NCBI RefSeq assembly: GCF_000148725.1
Contig: NZ_GL476320.1
Span: forward strand, 555,319-619,318
Length of the DNA: 64,000 nucleotides
Source of the DNA: Roseibium sp. TrichSKD4
GTDB taxonomy: Bacteria; Pseudomonadota; Alphaproteobacteria; Rhizobiales; Stappiaceae
Direction of reading: 5' to 3'
Shown here: piece by piece, positions 40,985 through 51,221 of the stretch
Position numbering within the stretch: position 1 is the first letter of the stretch
How the letters are laid out: every line of letters begins with the position of its first letter
The notes under the pieces: generated by a model
Seen by the model: the letters and a program-made list of their open reading frames with translations, nothing else
What the model was told of the DNA's origin: nothing
The model's database searches: none
Program-made: the position numbers and the translations under genes

Positions 40985-42337
40985 TCATGCAGGCCTCGGC
41001 GGGGGCTTGAGGGCGCGGATTGCGGCGAGGATTCGTCCGAAGACGTAGCCTGATACAGCCACCTCTGCCAGTTGGAACGTGATTTTGCGCGCATGGCGTA
41101 CGACCTTTGCCCCGATTTTGATGAGGCGGCTCTGGATACTTGTCAGCGACCAGTCGGCGACCTCTTCCGGGAGGTCTAGCCCTTGCAGGAAGACACCAAG
41201 GTTATACGCCAATGCGTGAAGCTGAAGCCGGACCTCATTGTCACAGAACCGCTTGCAGGACAGGCGGGTCCAAGTGATGGCGTTCTTGCCTTCTTTGATG
41301 TGCTGTTCGGCTGTGCCGCGCTGATTGTAGAAGCGGATGATCCATTCCGGCTCCATCGGCAAGTTGGTGACGACAAAACCCACGCGAGGGAATAGATCAC
41401 CGGGATACCATTCGATCTTGGCAACCACCTGACGGGGCTTGCTCCATGAAGCAGCCTGATACTCAAAAACCTCATAGAAGCGCTTGATCTTTGTCTTTGA
41501 GGGACGTCCCACGGGGCGGGTCAGCTGATGGCTGATCTTCTCTTCCAGCACAGCGTTCTTTTTGAGGCGGATGGCGTAGCGGTACCCTTCAGCCTCTAAA
41601 GTCTCGTAAAGTTCCGGAATGGCAAAGGCGGCATCAGCGCGAAAGAAGCGCATGATGTCGCGCTCTGCATAGCGCGCAATGACGGGTATCAGAAGAGCCT
41701 TCCAGTCATCCGCGCTGTGGACGCTGCCATTGCGCAGGGCACAGCGTTCCAAGTGGCCAAACTGATTGAAGATGAACAATGGGTGATAGCAGTTGCAGCC
41801 GAAATGCCCGTTCCATGCGGTTCCCTCCTGAGCGCCATGGGTGGGGCTGACAGAGCTATCCATGTCCAAGGTGATGTAGTTCAGTCCTTGGCGACCATGC
41901 ACCGCATCAATCCATTGACCGGGCATATCGGCCAAGGCTTCCCTGTTGGCGGCAGTCGCGAGCACCTCAGTCTCAAAGCGGCCCATCTGGGAGGAGGATG
42001 CCGCCTGAGTGTCAACGGCACGGCCCCCGATAATCTGGCGCATTACCGGGTCACGCGACAGACGCACGGCATCATTCACATCTTCATAGCCCGCAAGGCG
42101 ACCAAATATCGATTGGCGCAGCAGGCCCATCAAGGTGTGAACGCCATTCTTACCTTTGCGGGTATCCCGAAGGAACCGAACCGCTTTGCCGAAAAGGCCA
42201 AGGGCGTCATCAAGCTCCCGGTAAAGCAGAAGACCGCCATCAGAACTGATCTTTGAACCGTGGAATTCCAACCGCACCCGAGGGTCAAAATCCAGCCGAA
42301 AATCGCTCTCAGAACCCGCACCCGTTGGGTGTGCCAT
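40985..42337 (-). CDS. IS1380-family transposase
   Basis: A 450-residue DDE transposase with no frameshift or stop. Family features seen: the early HGSKISSDGGLLLYRELDDALGL block, the first catalytic Asp in NYITLDMDSSVSPTHG, the second in MRFFRADAAFAIPEL, and the YNQRGTAEQHIKEGKNAI segment holding the catalytic Glu. The protein looks active, so the element may still move. Confidence 0.93.
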   Translation of the reverse strand: MAHPTGAGSESDFRLDFDPRVRLEFHGSKISSDGGLLLYRELDDALGLFGKAVRFLRDTRKGKNGVHTLMGLLRQSIFGRLAGYEDVNDAVRLSRDPVMRQIIGGRAVDTQAASSSQMGRFETEVLATAANREALADMPGQWIDAVHGRQGLNYITLDMDSSVSPTHGAQEGTAWNGHFGCNCYHPLFIFNQFGHLERCALRNGSVHSADDWKALLIPVIARYAERDIMRFFRADAAFAIPELYETLEAEGYRYAIRLKKNAVLEEKISHQLTRPVGRPSKTKIKRFYEVFEYQAASWSKPRQVVAKIEWYPGDLFPRVGFVVTNLPMEPEWIIRFYNQRGTAEQHIKEGKNAITWTRLSCKRFCDNEVRLQLHALAYNLGVFLQGLDLPEEVADWSLTSIQSRLIKIGAKVVRHARKITFQLAEVAVSGYVFGRILAAIRALKPPPRPA

Positions 42338-42414
42338 TTTTCAGCCCTCCGTCATCAAGTAACACGCTGTAATATAAAGAGAAAAATAGGATAGAAGAAG
42401 CTAAATCAGCTGAC

Positions 42415-42426
42415 TACTTGGGAAAT
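42415..42426 (-). repeat. Right terminal inverted repeat of IS1380 element
   Basis: TACTTGGGAAAT; perfect inverse of 40781-40792. The gene fragment that follows begins at or within its last bases. Confidence 0.85.
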
Positions 42427-42670
42427 CCGGGCTCAGACCATTGTGGATCTTGCCCGTGCGTTTGATTTGAAGGTGGTTGCCGAAGGCATCGAGAATGAAG
42501 AGCAGCACCTGCTGCTGCGCGAGCTGGGCTGTGATCTCGGGCAGGGTTATCACTACGGAAAACCGATGGATCTTGAGACATTCTGCAAGACTTATGGCCT
42601 TGAAGCAGAAGCTGCTCCTGTGATCACACAAGAGCAGCCTCTCAAGCTTGATGTCGGGGCTCAGAGCTGA
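42425..42670 (+). pseudogene. 3' remnant of an EAL-domain gene
   Basis: About 80 codons encoding the end of an EAL phosphodiesterase domain: EIRAQTIVDLARAF, VVAEGIENEEQ, then LGCDLGQGYHYGKPMDL. The frame begins at the IS1380 right end with the first two-thirds of the domain missing, and no matching 5' part exists on the other side of the element. It has lost its promoter and start, so it is a dead fragment. Confidence 0.85.
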
Positions 42671-42679
42671 GGCAGCTCT
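42663..42679 (+). terminator. Hairpin at end of EAL remnant
   Basis: AGAGCTG and CAGCTCT form a perfect 7-bp stem with loop AGG followed by GGTTT. The T-run is short; it may be the old terminator of the EAL gene. Confidence 0.4.
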
Positions 42680-42682
42680 GGT

Positions 42683-44140
42683 TTAAAGTCCCAAACCTCC
42701 AATGCAGCTGTATTTGATGTTGAGATAGTCATCGAGGCCATATTTTGAGCCTTCGTTGCCGATCCCGCTGTCCTTGACGCCACCAAATGGGGCCACTTCG
42801 GTGGTAATGACGCCTTCGTTGACGCCCACCAGCCCGTATTCCAGCTGTTCCATCATCCGGAAGCTGCGGCCAAGATCGCTGGTGTAAAAATAGCAGGCCA
42901 AACCGTATTCGGTGTTGTTGGCCAGAGCTACAATTTCGTCCTCGGTTTCAAACTTGAACAGTGCTGCCAGTGGACCAAAGGTTTCCTCTTGGGCAACGCG
43001 CATGTCTGGTGTCGCGTTGGCGATCAAGGTGGGGGCAAAGAACGTGCCCGCGCTGCCAACCCTTGATCCGCCTGCTTTCAAAGAACCGCCTTTTTCCAGC
43101 GCGTCTTTTACATGAGAATCGACTTTTTCCAACGCTGCTTCGTTGATCAGCGGTCCTTGAGTGATGCCCGTTTCAAGGCCGTTGCCAGGGATCAAGTCCG
43201 CGTCCATCGCCGCTTTCAGTTTTTCCGCAAACGCCTCGTAAACACCGGCTTGAACGTAGATCCGGTTTGCGCAAACGCAGGTTTGGCCGCTGTTTCTGAA
43301 CTTTGATGCGATTGCACCCGCGACAGCTTTATCGAGGTCCGCGTCGTCGAACACGATGAAGGGCGCGTTGCCGCCAAGCTCCATGGAGATCTTCTTCATA
43401 TGCTGACCGGCTTGTGCGGCCAGCAGTTTGCCAACGCGGGTGGAGCCGGTGAAGGTGATCTTGCGCAGATCGGGGTTTTCGCACATCTCCGCGCCTATCT
43501 CAGCGGCATTGCCGGTCAGGATGTTGATGACACCGCCAGGCAGGCCAGCTTTTTCTGCCATGACCCCAAAGGCCAGAGCGGAATAGGGGGTAAATTCGGA
43601 AGGCTTGATGACAATTGTACACCCGGCGGCCAGCGCGGCCCCTAGTTTGCGGGCAATCATCGAGTTTGGAAAATTCCAAGGCGTAATTGCCCCGGCAACG
43701 CCGACCGGTTCCTTGGTCACGAGGATGCGCCTGTCGGCCCAAGGAGACGGGATCGTATCGCCGTAAACGCGTTTTCCTTCTTCGGCATAAAACCGGATGT
43801 ATTTCACACCAAGTGCGATTTCCCCTTTCGCCTCGGCAAGTGGTTTGCCCATTTCTGTGGTCAGGAGCGCAGCGAGGTCAGCAATTTGCTCCATAATCGC
43901 ATCGCAAAGCTTATGCATATGCTCGGAGCGGGCTTCAGCTGTCAGTTTTTTCCACGGCTTCAGCGCTTTGTGGGCTGCGGAAATGGCTTTTTTGGTTTCA
44001 TCACGGCCACAATTGGGAACCTCACCGATTGGCTCCCAGGTCGCTGGATTGGTCACGCCCAGCGTTTCCCCACTGTTGGCTGAAATCCATGTCCCGTCGA
44101 TGAAATTCGCATTTTTGATAAGCGCTGGATCAAACGACAT
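42683..44140 (-). CDS. gabD: NAD(P)-dependent succinate-semialdehyde dehydrogenase
   Basis: Oxidises succinate semialdehyde to succinate at the end of GABA breakdown. The 485-residue aldehyde dehydrogenase shows the catalytic Glu in [11 protein letters not shown] and Cys in [12 protein letters not shown], the NAD-binding [11 protein letters not shown], and the C-terminal [18 protein letters not shown], typical of GabD. No GABA transaminase is in the window, so the physiological substrate is inferred from the family. The gene looks intact and lies just beyond the rearranged zone. Confidence 0.92.
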   Translation of the reverse strand: MSFDPALIKNANFIDGTWISANSGETLGVTNPATWEPIGEVPNCGRDETKKAISAAHKALKPWKKLTAEARSEHMHKLCDAIMEQIADLAALLTTEMGKPLAEAKGEIALGVKYIRFYAEEGKRVYGDTIPSPWADRRILVTKEPVGVAGAITPWNFPNSMIARKLGAALAAGCTIVIKPSEFTPYSALAFGVMAEKAGLPGGVINILTGNAAEIGAEMCENPDLRKITFTGSTRVGKLLAAQAGQHMKKISMELGGNAPFIVFDDADLDKAVAGAIASKFRNSGQTCVCANRIYVQAGVYEAFAEKLKAAMDADLIPGNGLETGITQGPLINEAALEKVDSHVKDALEKGGSLKAGGSRVGSAGTFFAPTLIANATPDMRVAQEETFGPLAALFKFETEDEIVALANNTEYGLACYFYTSDLGRSFRMMEQLEYGLVGVNEGVITTEVAPFGGVKDSGIGNEGSKYGLDDYLNIKYSCIGGLGL

Positions 44141-44280
44141 TTATCACTCCCATGAAGGCTTGTGTCACAGCTTAGGCGTTGTGATCACATTTCTTTATAG
44201 GAGTGATAAGTGGCCTCAGACTGAGCTTCAAGGCCGAATAATGGAAGGATGGTTCGATTGATTGGTTGACGGTGTGTGGA

Positions 44281-44673
44281 TCAGCTCAATTCATCAATTC
44301 GCAGTTTCAAACGTTCGATTTCTTCGGTCAAAGCCAGCGCATGCTTATGGACCTTGTCGAGTGACAGACGAACGTTTTCGATATCCGTCAGCACAACATC
44401 TTCTTCCATCGGAGAAGAGCCGCGCCCCACGAGCAGCCATGTCGGGCTGACGTTCAGTACACCGGCCAGCAGCACCAACTTGTTGGAACGGGGTTCTGAG
44501 CGATCACTTTCCCAACCTTGCAGGGTTGAGGATTTGACACCAAGGCGACGAGCCAGCTGAGCTGTTGACAAGCCAGCTGCATCCCGCGCGCGGCAGATAC
44601 GTTCTCCGAGTGTGTAGTCGGTTGTCTCTGGCATGGTGGTATCGGAAACGTCCCTCAAATAGCTGGCAGTCAT
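44281..44673 (-). CDS. XRE-family transcriptional regulator
   Basis: A 130-residue protein with a helix-turn-helix of the Cro/C1 type (ERICRARDAAGLSTAQLARRL, the next helix GVKSSTLQGWESDRSEP) and a C-terminal ~40-residue coiled segment (LSLDKVHKHALALTEEIERLKLRIDEL) likely for dimerisation. The start at 44673 follows GGAGAC. It is divergent in position from tamB's end and lies upstream of gabD on the same strand after a 140-base gap; regulation of gabD is possible but unproven. Confidence 0.85.
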   Translation of the reverse strand: MTASYLRDVSDTTMPETTDYTLGERICRARDAAGLSTAQLARRLGVKSSTLQGWESDRSEPRSNKLVLLAGVLNVSPTWLLVGRGSSPMEEDVVLTDIENVRLSLDKVHKHALALTEEIERLKLRIDELS

Positions 44674-44919
44674 CGTCAGTCTCCACAAATCGCCTCAAGT
44701 TTCAAGGTTTCGGGCCGTTATTGGCATCCTTGCACGCGGAAAGTGCAGGCTGCAACCGGGGTGTCGGACACAGGCCATAGCATGACGGGTAATAGCAACG
44801 ATATGAGCAAAAATCGCAGGTTTTGCGCGGTTTTTGTAAAAATCGGAACTAAAGTTGGTACTGAAATGATGCCAAATTTTCCCTGAGCACAGGCCTAGCC
44901 CACCCAAGTCATGCAGCTA

Positions 44920-47900
44920 TCAATATTCGCGCTCAAAGAAAATTCCCGCCTTGGATGAGCCGTCTGCACCAACTTCGCCGCGAAGTTTCAATCCCCGGTC
45001 CAGATCGATGTCAACTTGAACGCGGCTGGAATCTGAACCGGTTCCCTGTTCGACACCCAGATAAATGTTGTCATTGATGTACTTTCCGACAGAGACCGAT
45101 GTTTCACCTTCGCTGTCAGTGTTGATGTCAATGGCATCCAAACCCAACGATTTTCGAATTTGAGCCAATGGACCATTGTCGCTTCCGCCTGTCAGGGTCT
45201 GAATTGCGGCTGCCAATTGGGCAATTTGGGCTGGGGAAAGATTGCCAACGCTTTTTCCAAAAAGCAACAAGGCCAACACTTCATCTTGAGGCCGTTCTGG
45301 AGAAGACGTGAATGAAATTTCAGGGTCGTCAGCTTCTCCGGCAACACGAACCGTGATTTGCGTGTCTGAGACAGTTGTTGTTGCGGCAAAGTCGATGATC
45401 GGCGTGAAAGAGCCGTCAAAGGTGGCACTTCCCGTCGAAAAGACCATGCGGCGGGTCAAAATATCCAACTGCCCGCGTTTCATGGTGAAGGCACCTACGG
45501 CCTGTGGGTCATCTGTTGTTCCGGCAATTTTCAGGCTACCCTGCAATTCTGCATCCAGACCTCGACCTCTGATGAATATCCGCCCCGGCGCGGAAACCGT
45601 AACGTCAAGTCGCGGTGGGGCGTTACCCGTCCCTGACTTCTTTTCCGGTGTCTTGTCTGCGCCCATGGCTTTCATTTGTTGCTCAACTGCCTTTGGCGCA
45701 TTGACGTGCTGAACGGCAATAGGGGACACAGTTCCTGACAGGTTTTCCGGAATTGAAATGTCGGCCCGCTTGATGACCACATTTCCCGCAACAAGGGCTG
45801 ATTGTGAAGGACTGGCCATAGGCCTCTTGACTGCGATGTTTGCGCCCACAGTTGCGGCAAGCAGTCCGGGCTGGATGATACGACCTTCGTCAACGCTGGC
45901 CCTGATATCTGCCGGCATTCCGTCAGCCAGACCGACTGACCCTGAGACCGAGAGCGTTCCGCCCGTTGAAATATCTCCGCGCAGGGTGTTGATCTGAACC
46001 CCGTCAGGCGTCGCACTGATGTTTCCGGTCACGTTTTGCAGTTTCATGCCTGTGTTGAGGCTGGTGGCTGTCAGGCCATTGGGCTGGACGGTGACGTTGT
46101 AATTCGGGGCATTGATGCTGCCATTTATAGTTCCCGAAATTGCGAGTGCTCCTGCGGCTGATATGCCTGCTTCCGTCAGCGGACGCCGTAGGACACTCAT
46201 TGGAACAGAGCCGGAAAGGGAGATGGCCAAAGGTTGATTGCCGGAAAGCGTGACTGATCCATCCGCACTGAGCGATAGGCCAGATGGATTGGTAACTTTG
46301 GTCTGCTGTTTCACTGTCTGCTTCTGAAAGCTTCCGTTAGAGGTCAGACCAAGGGCTTGAAGACCGTTTTGGCGCAAGGGTGTCACCGTCAAACCGGTCC
46401 CCTGCAGCGACCAGGTGGCTTTTGGATCTGCTGGTGACCCTGTGGCTTTGACAGTTCCGCTCACGGTTCCAGCAAGGCCAAGGTCCGGGACAAAGCCGTT
46501 GGCAAGTGAAACCGGAATGGCCTTCAACGATGCATTTATGTCGAGGTCGGCGCCAGCCGTTCCAGAAACGGACAAGGTGCCATTTCCCAGCGCTAAATCC
46601 AGTGGCGACAGGTGTGTGGTGCCGTTTTCCGTTGTGATCGTTGCCGGGCTGCGAAGTGACGTTTCCAGCCCCTCAAAACGTCCTTTGAAGCTGTTGAGGG
46701 CAAGTTCCAGTCCAGCAGGTAAAGACTTGAGGGTCGCGTTTGCATCAAGTCCGTCTTGAGAGCCTCCCTCAAAGAGGCGGACCCTTGCTGCCAAGGCCGT
46801 TGCACCGGGGGCAGGGGTTGCTGTCAGCTTGACGGAGTGAATTGCCTGACTGCCGGTAAAAATGTCCTCGCCATCCAATTGGGCGGTCAGCGCCGACGGA
46901 TCGATTGGAGTTGGTAAGGAAAAGGCAAGTGTGAGTTTGGTGATGCTGCTGCCTGCGGCTTCAAGTTTGTCCGCATTGAGTGTTGCGCGCAGTTGGTGCC
47001 GCCCGTTGGCGTCGTCTGCAACCAATTTGCCCGCCAATTGGCCAGACAATTCTGTGAGCGCAAGCGGTGAGAGCTCTGAAAGTTTTGGAGCGTCAAGCGT
47101 CAGCTCACCCTTGAGTGTTTCGAGCGGTTTGGCGGGGTTGCTGATTGTGAATGCGCCAGTTGCCTCGTTGGACCCAAGCCGCGCAACAAGTGGACTGACA
47201 TTGAGCGCAGTTCCGTCCTGATTGGCTTCCATATCCACTTTCAGAGGAAGCTCACCGAGTTTGCCGTTGATGACAACAGACCCACTTGGCGCAGATGGAG
47301 AGAGCGTCGCGTCGACATCAACGGCCAGGGCAGTGAGCGGTGTCTCTGCCAAAAACAGCTCGTCTGACTGGCTGGAGAGTTTGATGTGCGGGGCAGAAAG
47401 TGGGCCGTTGATGTCTGCGTTCAGCGCCAGTTGTCCATTGATTTGTGCGTCGAGTTTGGAGAGGTCCGGCAAGCTGGTGGTCACATTTGCAGTGACTGTG
47501 TCCCCATCCAATTCACCTGTGGCGTTTGCCTCCACATAATCGCCCTTCAAGGAGACTGACTTAAGGTGGATGGTATCTAAAGCTTCGACTTCCACATTGG
47601 TGGTCAGATAGGTGCGCGCGCCAAGCAGATTGTCGGCTTGGGAGATGCCGGTTGTCAGGCCATGCCCTGTGAGTGAAAGAGTAAGCGCAGCCTTTTTGTC
47701 TTGCGGGACGCTGCTCACTTCGAAGTTTCCGCCAACGGACCCGGAAAGAGGACGCGCTGCAAGCGTTGAAAATGCCGCAAGTTTTGGAAGCTTTAATTGT
47801 CCTTCAAGCACTGCATCAGATGGCGAGTACTTGACCTTGGTCAAATCGATCCGAGCCAAGTTTGTCGTCAGAACCCCTTGAGACAAACTATAGGATGCTT

Positions 47901-49305
47901 CTGCCGTGTCGAGGTCTCCGGCGAGCGACAAGCGAACCTCGCCGTCAAACTGCTCCAGTTCAACATCGGGCAAATTGATACCAGTCACGCTGGCATCGAC
48001 GGCAACATCTGTTTTCAAGGTGTCGTTTTCAATCAGTCCGTTTTGACCGGAAATACTGAAGTTAGCCTTTTGATAGCTGGCTGCTGGCAGGCGAAGGTTG
48101 GTCGAGGACACATTGGCGTGCCAATCAAACACGCTCAGCGTTCCAGAAGTTGCGGCGTCCAGATGCAGCGGGCCAAAGGTGATGGTCTGATCGGCTAATT
48201 CCAGGGCAATGACCGCACCGTCTCCGGCGGAAACATCCAGATTGGCTTTTCCGTTTAATGCTGCCGATTGGCGATCAAAAGAGGCTTCTGCATCAAGTGC
48301 AACGGTGTTTGTTTTCAGCCCCAGTTTACCGCTTTTCGGCATGAAGTCCGTATCCAGCGCCATAGAGCCCGATGCTCGGGTGGTGCCTTGCACAAAGGCT
48401 CCGACCGCTGGAGGGGCGAGCTGTTCCAAGTCGCCGTTTAGGGCAAATTCCAGGACATACCCTGCTCCCGTCTCGGTAATGCGAGCCGTGCCTGCAGCGG
48501 TTTTTTGATCATCAAGTGCCACATAAAGTGCAGCGGCCCAATCGTCCAATGGACCATCGCCAGACAAATTGATGTCCAGTGCAGGCAACCCTTCGATCTT
48601 GCCAAGGGAGGCGACCAGACCGCCGCGTGGTTCATCGACTTCAAGAGCAAACGTCAAAATCCGTTCGTTCGGGATAAAGGTTGCCTGCGCTGTGATCAGC
48701 CCCTCAATTCCGTCGACCCTGGTGAGGCTTACGCCACCGGAGACAGCGAGAGGTTTTGGGTCTGCTGCGGCATTTGCTTCCACTGAATAAGAGATTGGTT
48801 GGCCAACCAAACCTGAGCCAATATCAAGCGTGTTGATCGCCAGTTGATCCAGCTTGAGTGTCAGGCCGAGGGGAATGCCGCTGGAGTTTGACGGTTCTTC
48901 CAGATCCGGGGCTGGCGCCTCTTTGTGCGGCGTTTGAGGTGCGCGCAAGACTGAGAGTTTGCTCAAGGAAATGGAAGTAACTTCGATCTGCTTGCCAAAG
49001 AGCTTCAGGGGTGCCCAGCGAATTTGAAGGTCTTCCGCGCTCAGCCATTCTCCTTGTTTGTCGGCAAGGGAAAGGCTTGTGAGAGCAATTACTGACAGTC
49101 CGGGGCTGATGGAAAGCTGTTCAAGCTTGACCACTTGATCTGGAGTTGAGGCCAGCGAACTGATCAGATCAGCAACGGATTTCTGGCCGAAAGGGAACTG
49201 GAGAAACGCAATAAAACCAACAAACACTGCCATCAAGATGGCCGTGAGCCACGCGACAGTTTTCACGATCAGTTTTCCGAAGCGGAACAAAAATTTCATG
49301 TGCAA
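44920..49305 (-). CDS. tamB: Translocation and assembly module protein TamB
   Basis: TamB is a long periplasm-spanning AsmA-like protein anchored in the inner membrane, working with TamA in outer-membrane protein assembly or lipid transport. One N-terminal membrane helix (residues ~12-34) is followed by more than a thousand residues of beta-rich repeats and the conserved C-terminal DUF490 domain (LTRRMVFSTGSATFDGSF, then DDPEISFTSSPERPQDEVLALL), ending in a barrel-like EREY. Length 1461 residues is normal. The tamA stop lies 24 bases upstream; the second ATG at 49299 is an equal start. Confidence 0.95.
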   Translation of the reverse strand: MHMKFLFRFGKLIVKTVAWLTAILMAVFVGFIAFLQFPFGQKSVADLISSLASTPDQVVKLEQLSISPGLSVIALTSLSLADKQGEWLSAEDLQIRWAPLKLFGKQIEVTSISLSKLSVLRAPQTPHKEAPAPDLEEPSNSSGIPLGLTLKLDQLAINTLDIGSGLVGQPISYSVEANAAADPKPLAVSGGVSLTRVDGIEGLITAQATFIPNERILTFALEVDEPRGGLVASLGKIEGLPALDINLSGDGPLDDWAAALYVALDDQKTAAGTARITETGAGYVLEFALNGDLEQLAPPAVGAFVQGTTRASGSMALDTDFMPKSGKLGLKTNTVALDAEASFDRQSAALNGKANLDVSAGDGAVIALELADQTITFGPLHLDAATSGTLSVFDWHANVSSTNLRLPAASYQKANFSISGQNGLIENDTLKTDVAVDASVTGINLPDVELEQFDGEVRLSLAGDLDTAEASYSLSQGVLTTNLARIDLTKVKYSPSDAVLEGQLKLPKLAAFSTLAARPLSGSVGGNFEVSSVPQDKKAALTLSLTGHGLTTGISQADNLLGARTYLTTNVEVEALDTIHLKSVSLKGDYVEANATGELDGDTVTANVTTSLPDLSKLDAQINGQLALNADINGPLSAPHIKLSSQSDELFLAETPLTALAVDVDATLSPSAPSGSVVINGKLGELPLKVDMEANQDGTALNVSPLVARLGSNEATGAFTISNPAKPLETLKGELTLDAPKLSELSPLALTELSGQLAGKLVADDANGRHQLRATLNADKLEAAGSSITKLTLAFSLPTPIDPSALTAQLDGEDIFTGSQAIHSVKLTATPAPGATALAARVRLFEGGSQDGLDANATLKSLPAGLELALNSFKGRFEGLETSLRSPATITTENGTTHLSPLDLALGNGTLSVSGTAGADLDINASLKAIPVSLANGFVPDLGLAGTVSGTVKATGSPADPKATWSLQGTGLTVTPLRQNGLQALGLTSNGSFQKQTVKQQTKVTNPSGLSLSADGSVTLSGNQPLAISLSGSVPMSVLRRPLTEAGISAAGALAISGTINGSINAPNYNVTVQPNGLTATSLNTGMKLQNVTGNISATPDGVQINTLRGDISTGGTLSVSGSVGLADGMPADIRASVDEGRIIQPGLLAATVGANIAVKRPMASPSQSALVAGNVVIKRADISIPENLSGTVSPIAVQHVNAPKAVEQQMKAMGADKTPEKKSGTGNAPPRLDVTVSAPGRIFIRGRGLDAELQGSLKIAGTTDDPQAVGAFTMKRGQLDILTRRMVFSTGSATFDGSFTPIIDFAATTTVSDTQITVRVAGEADDPEISFTSSPERPQDEVLALLLFGKSVGNLSPAQIAQLAAAIQTLTGGSDNGPLAQIRKSLGLDAIDINTDSEGETSVSVGKYINDNIYLGVEQGTGSDSSRVQVDIDLDRGLKLRGEVGADGSSKAGIFFEREY

Positions 49306-49328
49306 TCAACGGCCTAAGCCAAGGGATG

Positions 49329-51221
49329 TCAGAACGCCTGACTTAATCCGACATATAGGGCGAAATCAGGGTCATCCTTTTCCGGGTCAAGAGGAATGGC
49401 GGCATCAACCCGCAGCGGGCCAATCGGGGTGAAATATCGAATGCCCGCGCCAACCCCGATCTTGAAGGGTTCTGAAAAGTCGGGAATTTCGTCCTCATAG
49501 GCATTGCCTGCATCTACGAAGCCGACAACACCAATTTTATCGGTTACCTTCACGCGCACTTCACCAGAAAACTCAAGAAGCGAACGACCGCCAACAACCT
49601 CACCGTTTACCCGTGGCCCGACGTTTCGGTAAGCGTACCCACGAATGGAACCACCGCCGCCTGCAATCAAACGGCGATTGGCAGGTATATCCTGAATTTC
49701 TGGACCCAAGATGGTGCCCGCAGACACTTTGCCTGCCAAAATGAAGCGTTTGGCATCGTCCAATGCAACATAGGTCGACGCGGTGCCTCGGATGAACAGC
49801 ATTTGATTGTTCTGCAACGTGTCATAGGCGGGTTCAACGGCCAGAACGCTGAAAACGCCCTTGGATGGGTTCAGCTTGTCGTCTCGCGTGTCCCAAGTCA
49901 GATCGGTTGGAATGCTGAAAAGCAGGTAATCTGAATTTCCAAACACATCCTCTTCGTTGGCGTAGGTAACTGCCGCACCGATCCGGCCATTCAATTGGTC
50001 GGAGAATTTACGTTGGTAGTAGGCGTCAAAAGTTACCCAACGGCTAGTATAGGCATCCGGGTTCTCCTGCTTGGCAGTCAGGCTGGAGGTGAACTTGGTC
50101 AGTGGACCGAAGGCTCCCGGCTTTTCAAAGACAATGCGGGCGGAATATTCCATGTCGCCGACATCCTTGTTGCCGATCCGGCCGACAGAGCCTTCAACGG
50201 AAAGCAGTTCGCCGCGCCCAAACAGATTTCGGCGTCGCCAATAAGCCTCGAGCCCAATGCCTTCGGTGCTGGACCAAGAAGCGCCTGCGCCTATGACATG
50301 ACGTTTGCGTTCGGTGACCTCAATGGTGATCGGCATGGTGCCATCCGGCCCGGCAATATCACCTTCAACAAAGCGGATGGAACCGAATATGCCTAGTTCA
50401 TTGAGTCGCTTGCGTGCGTCTTTTAATTCTTCAGGTGAATAGGTTTTGCCTTCCGGGATCATGGTCTGACGAGCTACAAACTGAGGATCAGTGACCTCGG
50501 TACCCGCGACAGATACCGGCCCAAACCGGGCCCTGTTCCCAGAAGAGACGGTAAGGGTAACATCCAGCGTCTTGTTGGAGTGATCGGCGACGATGACGCG
50601 TTCGGCGATCTTGGCTTTCGGATACCCCTGATCTTGCAGGTTTTTGGTTAGGCGCGCTTCTGCTGTGCGCACTTCACCGGACTTTGCGACCGCACCCGGA
50701 CGAAGGCCCCAGTCTGCTGCATCTGCGGGAAGGTCTGGTTCAGACCCAGGTGTATCTACAAACTGAATTTTGACTTCGCCAAAGAGAAATTCCGGACCAG
50801 GGTCGATTGAAATGGCCACGCTAGCTGGCGGTGAACCCGGAAGGGTGCCGTTTTCCAGTGCCTGTTCCAGCGAAACTCCATCAAGGGATATATCAACTGT
50901 TCCGCCATAATAGCCAGCTGCATAAAGCTGGCCAATCAGGGCTTCCTGATCTGAAAGGGCGCGCGATATCAATCCGGTGACGCCAGAAGGCAGCGTTTCC
51001 TGTTTGGAAAGCAGGATCGATCGAGCTCTAAGCGTCTTTTTCAGGTAAGAATCGGTTGGCTGGGTAAATGTCAGCTCTGAGGTGTAGGCGTACGGGTCTT
51101 CGACAGCTGGTGTTTCAGCCTCTTCACTTTCGAAAAATTTGAATCCGAATAGATCGAGCGCATTTGCATCTTCAATCGGCGCCAGACTGATCAAAAGCGC
51201 AGTGAAGAAGGTTAAAAGCAT
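49329..51221 (-). CDS. tamA: Autotransporter assembly factor TamA (BamA/Omp85 family)
   Basis: Outer-membrane beta-barrel protein with POTRA domains. The start at 51221 gives a signal peptide (MLLTFFTALLISLAPIEDANA) and 630 residues. Three POTRA-like repeats precede the 16-strand barrel, which has the lid-lock motif GGGGSIRGYAYRNVGPRV and ends in Phe (LSQAF). No ribosome site is clear at 51221; the frame remains open to 51341 but the extra residues look non-coding. It forms an operon with tamB. Confidence 0.93.
   Translation of the reverse strand: MLLTFFTALLISLAPIEDANALDLFGFKFFESEEAETPAVEDPYAYTSELTFTQPTDSYLKKTLRARSILLSKQETLPSGVTGLISRALSDQEALIGQLYAAGYYGGTVDISLDGVSLEQALENGTLPGSPPASVAISIDPGPEFLFGEVKIQFVDTPGSEPDLPADAADWGLRPGAVAKSGEVRTAEARLTKNLQDQGYPKAKIAERVIVADHSNKTLDVTLTVSSGNRARFGPVSVAGTEVTDPQFVARQTMIPEGKTYSPEELKDARKRLNELGIFGSIRFVEGDIAGPDGTMPITIEVTERKRHVIGAGASWSSTEGIGLEAYWRRRNLFGRGELLSVEGSVGRIGNKDVGDMEYSARIVFEKPGAFGPLTKFTSSLTAKQENPDAYTSRWVTFDAYYQRKFSDQLNGRIGAAVTYANEEDVFGNSDYLLFSIPTDLTWDTRDDKLNPSKGVFSVLAVEPAYDTLQNNQMLFIRGTASTYVALDDAKRFILAGKVSAGTILGPEIQDIPANRRLIAGGGGSIRGYAYRNVGPRVNGEVVGGRSLLEFSGEVRVKVTDKIGVVGFVDAGNAYEDEIPDFSEPFKIGVGAGIRYFTPIGPLRVDAAIPLDPEKDDPDFALYVGLSQAF

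Larger units (their letters stand above)
40781..42426 (-). mobile_element. IS1380-family insertion sequence, complete
   Basis: A 1646-base element bounded by perfect 12-base inverted repeats: ATTTCCCAAGTA at 40781-40792 and its complement TACTTGGGAAAT at 42415-42426. The single transposase gene fills most of it. Size, single long gene and family of the transposase agree with IS1380. The exact terminal base could be a few positions inside these repeats. No direct target duplication is visible next to either end (GGAT at left, CCGG at right). Confidence 0.85.
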
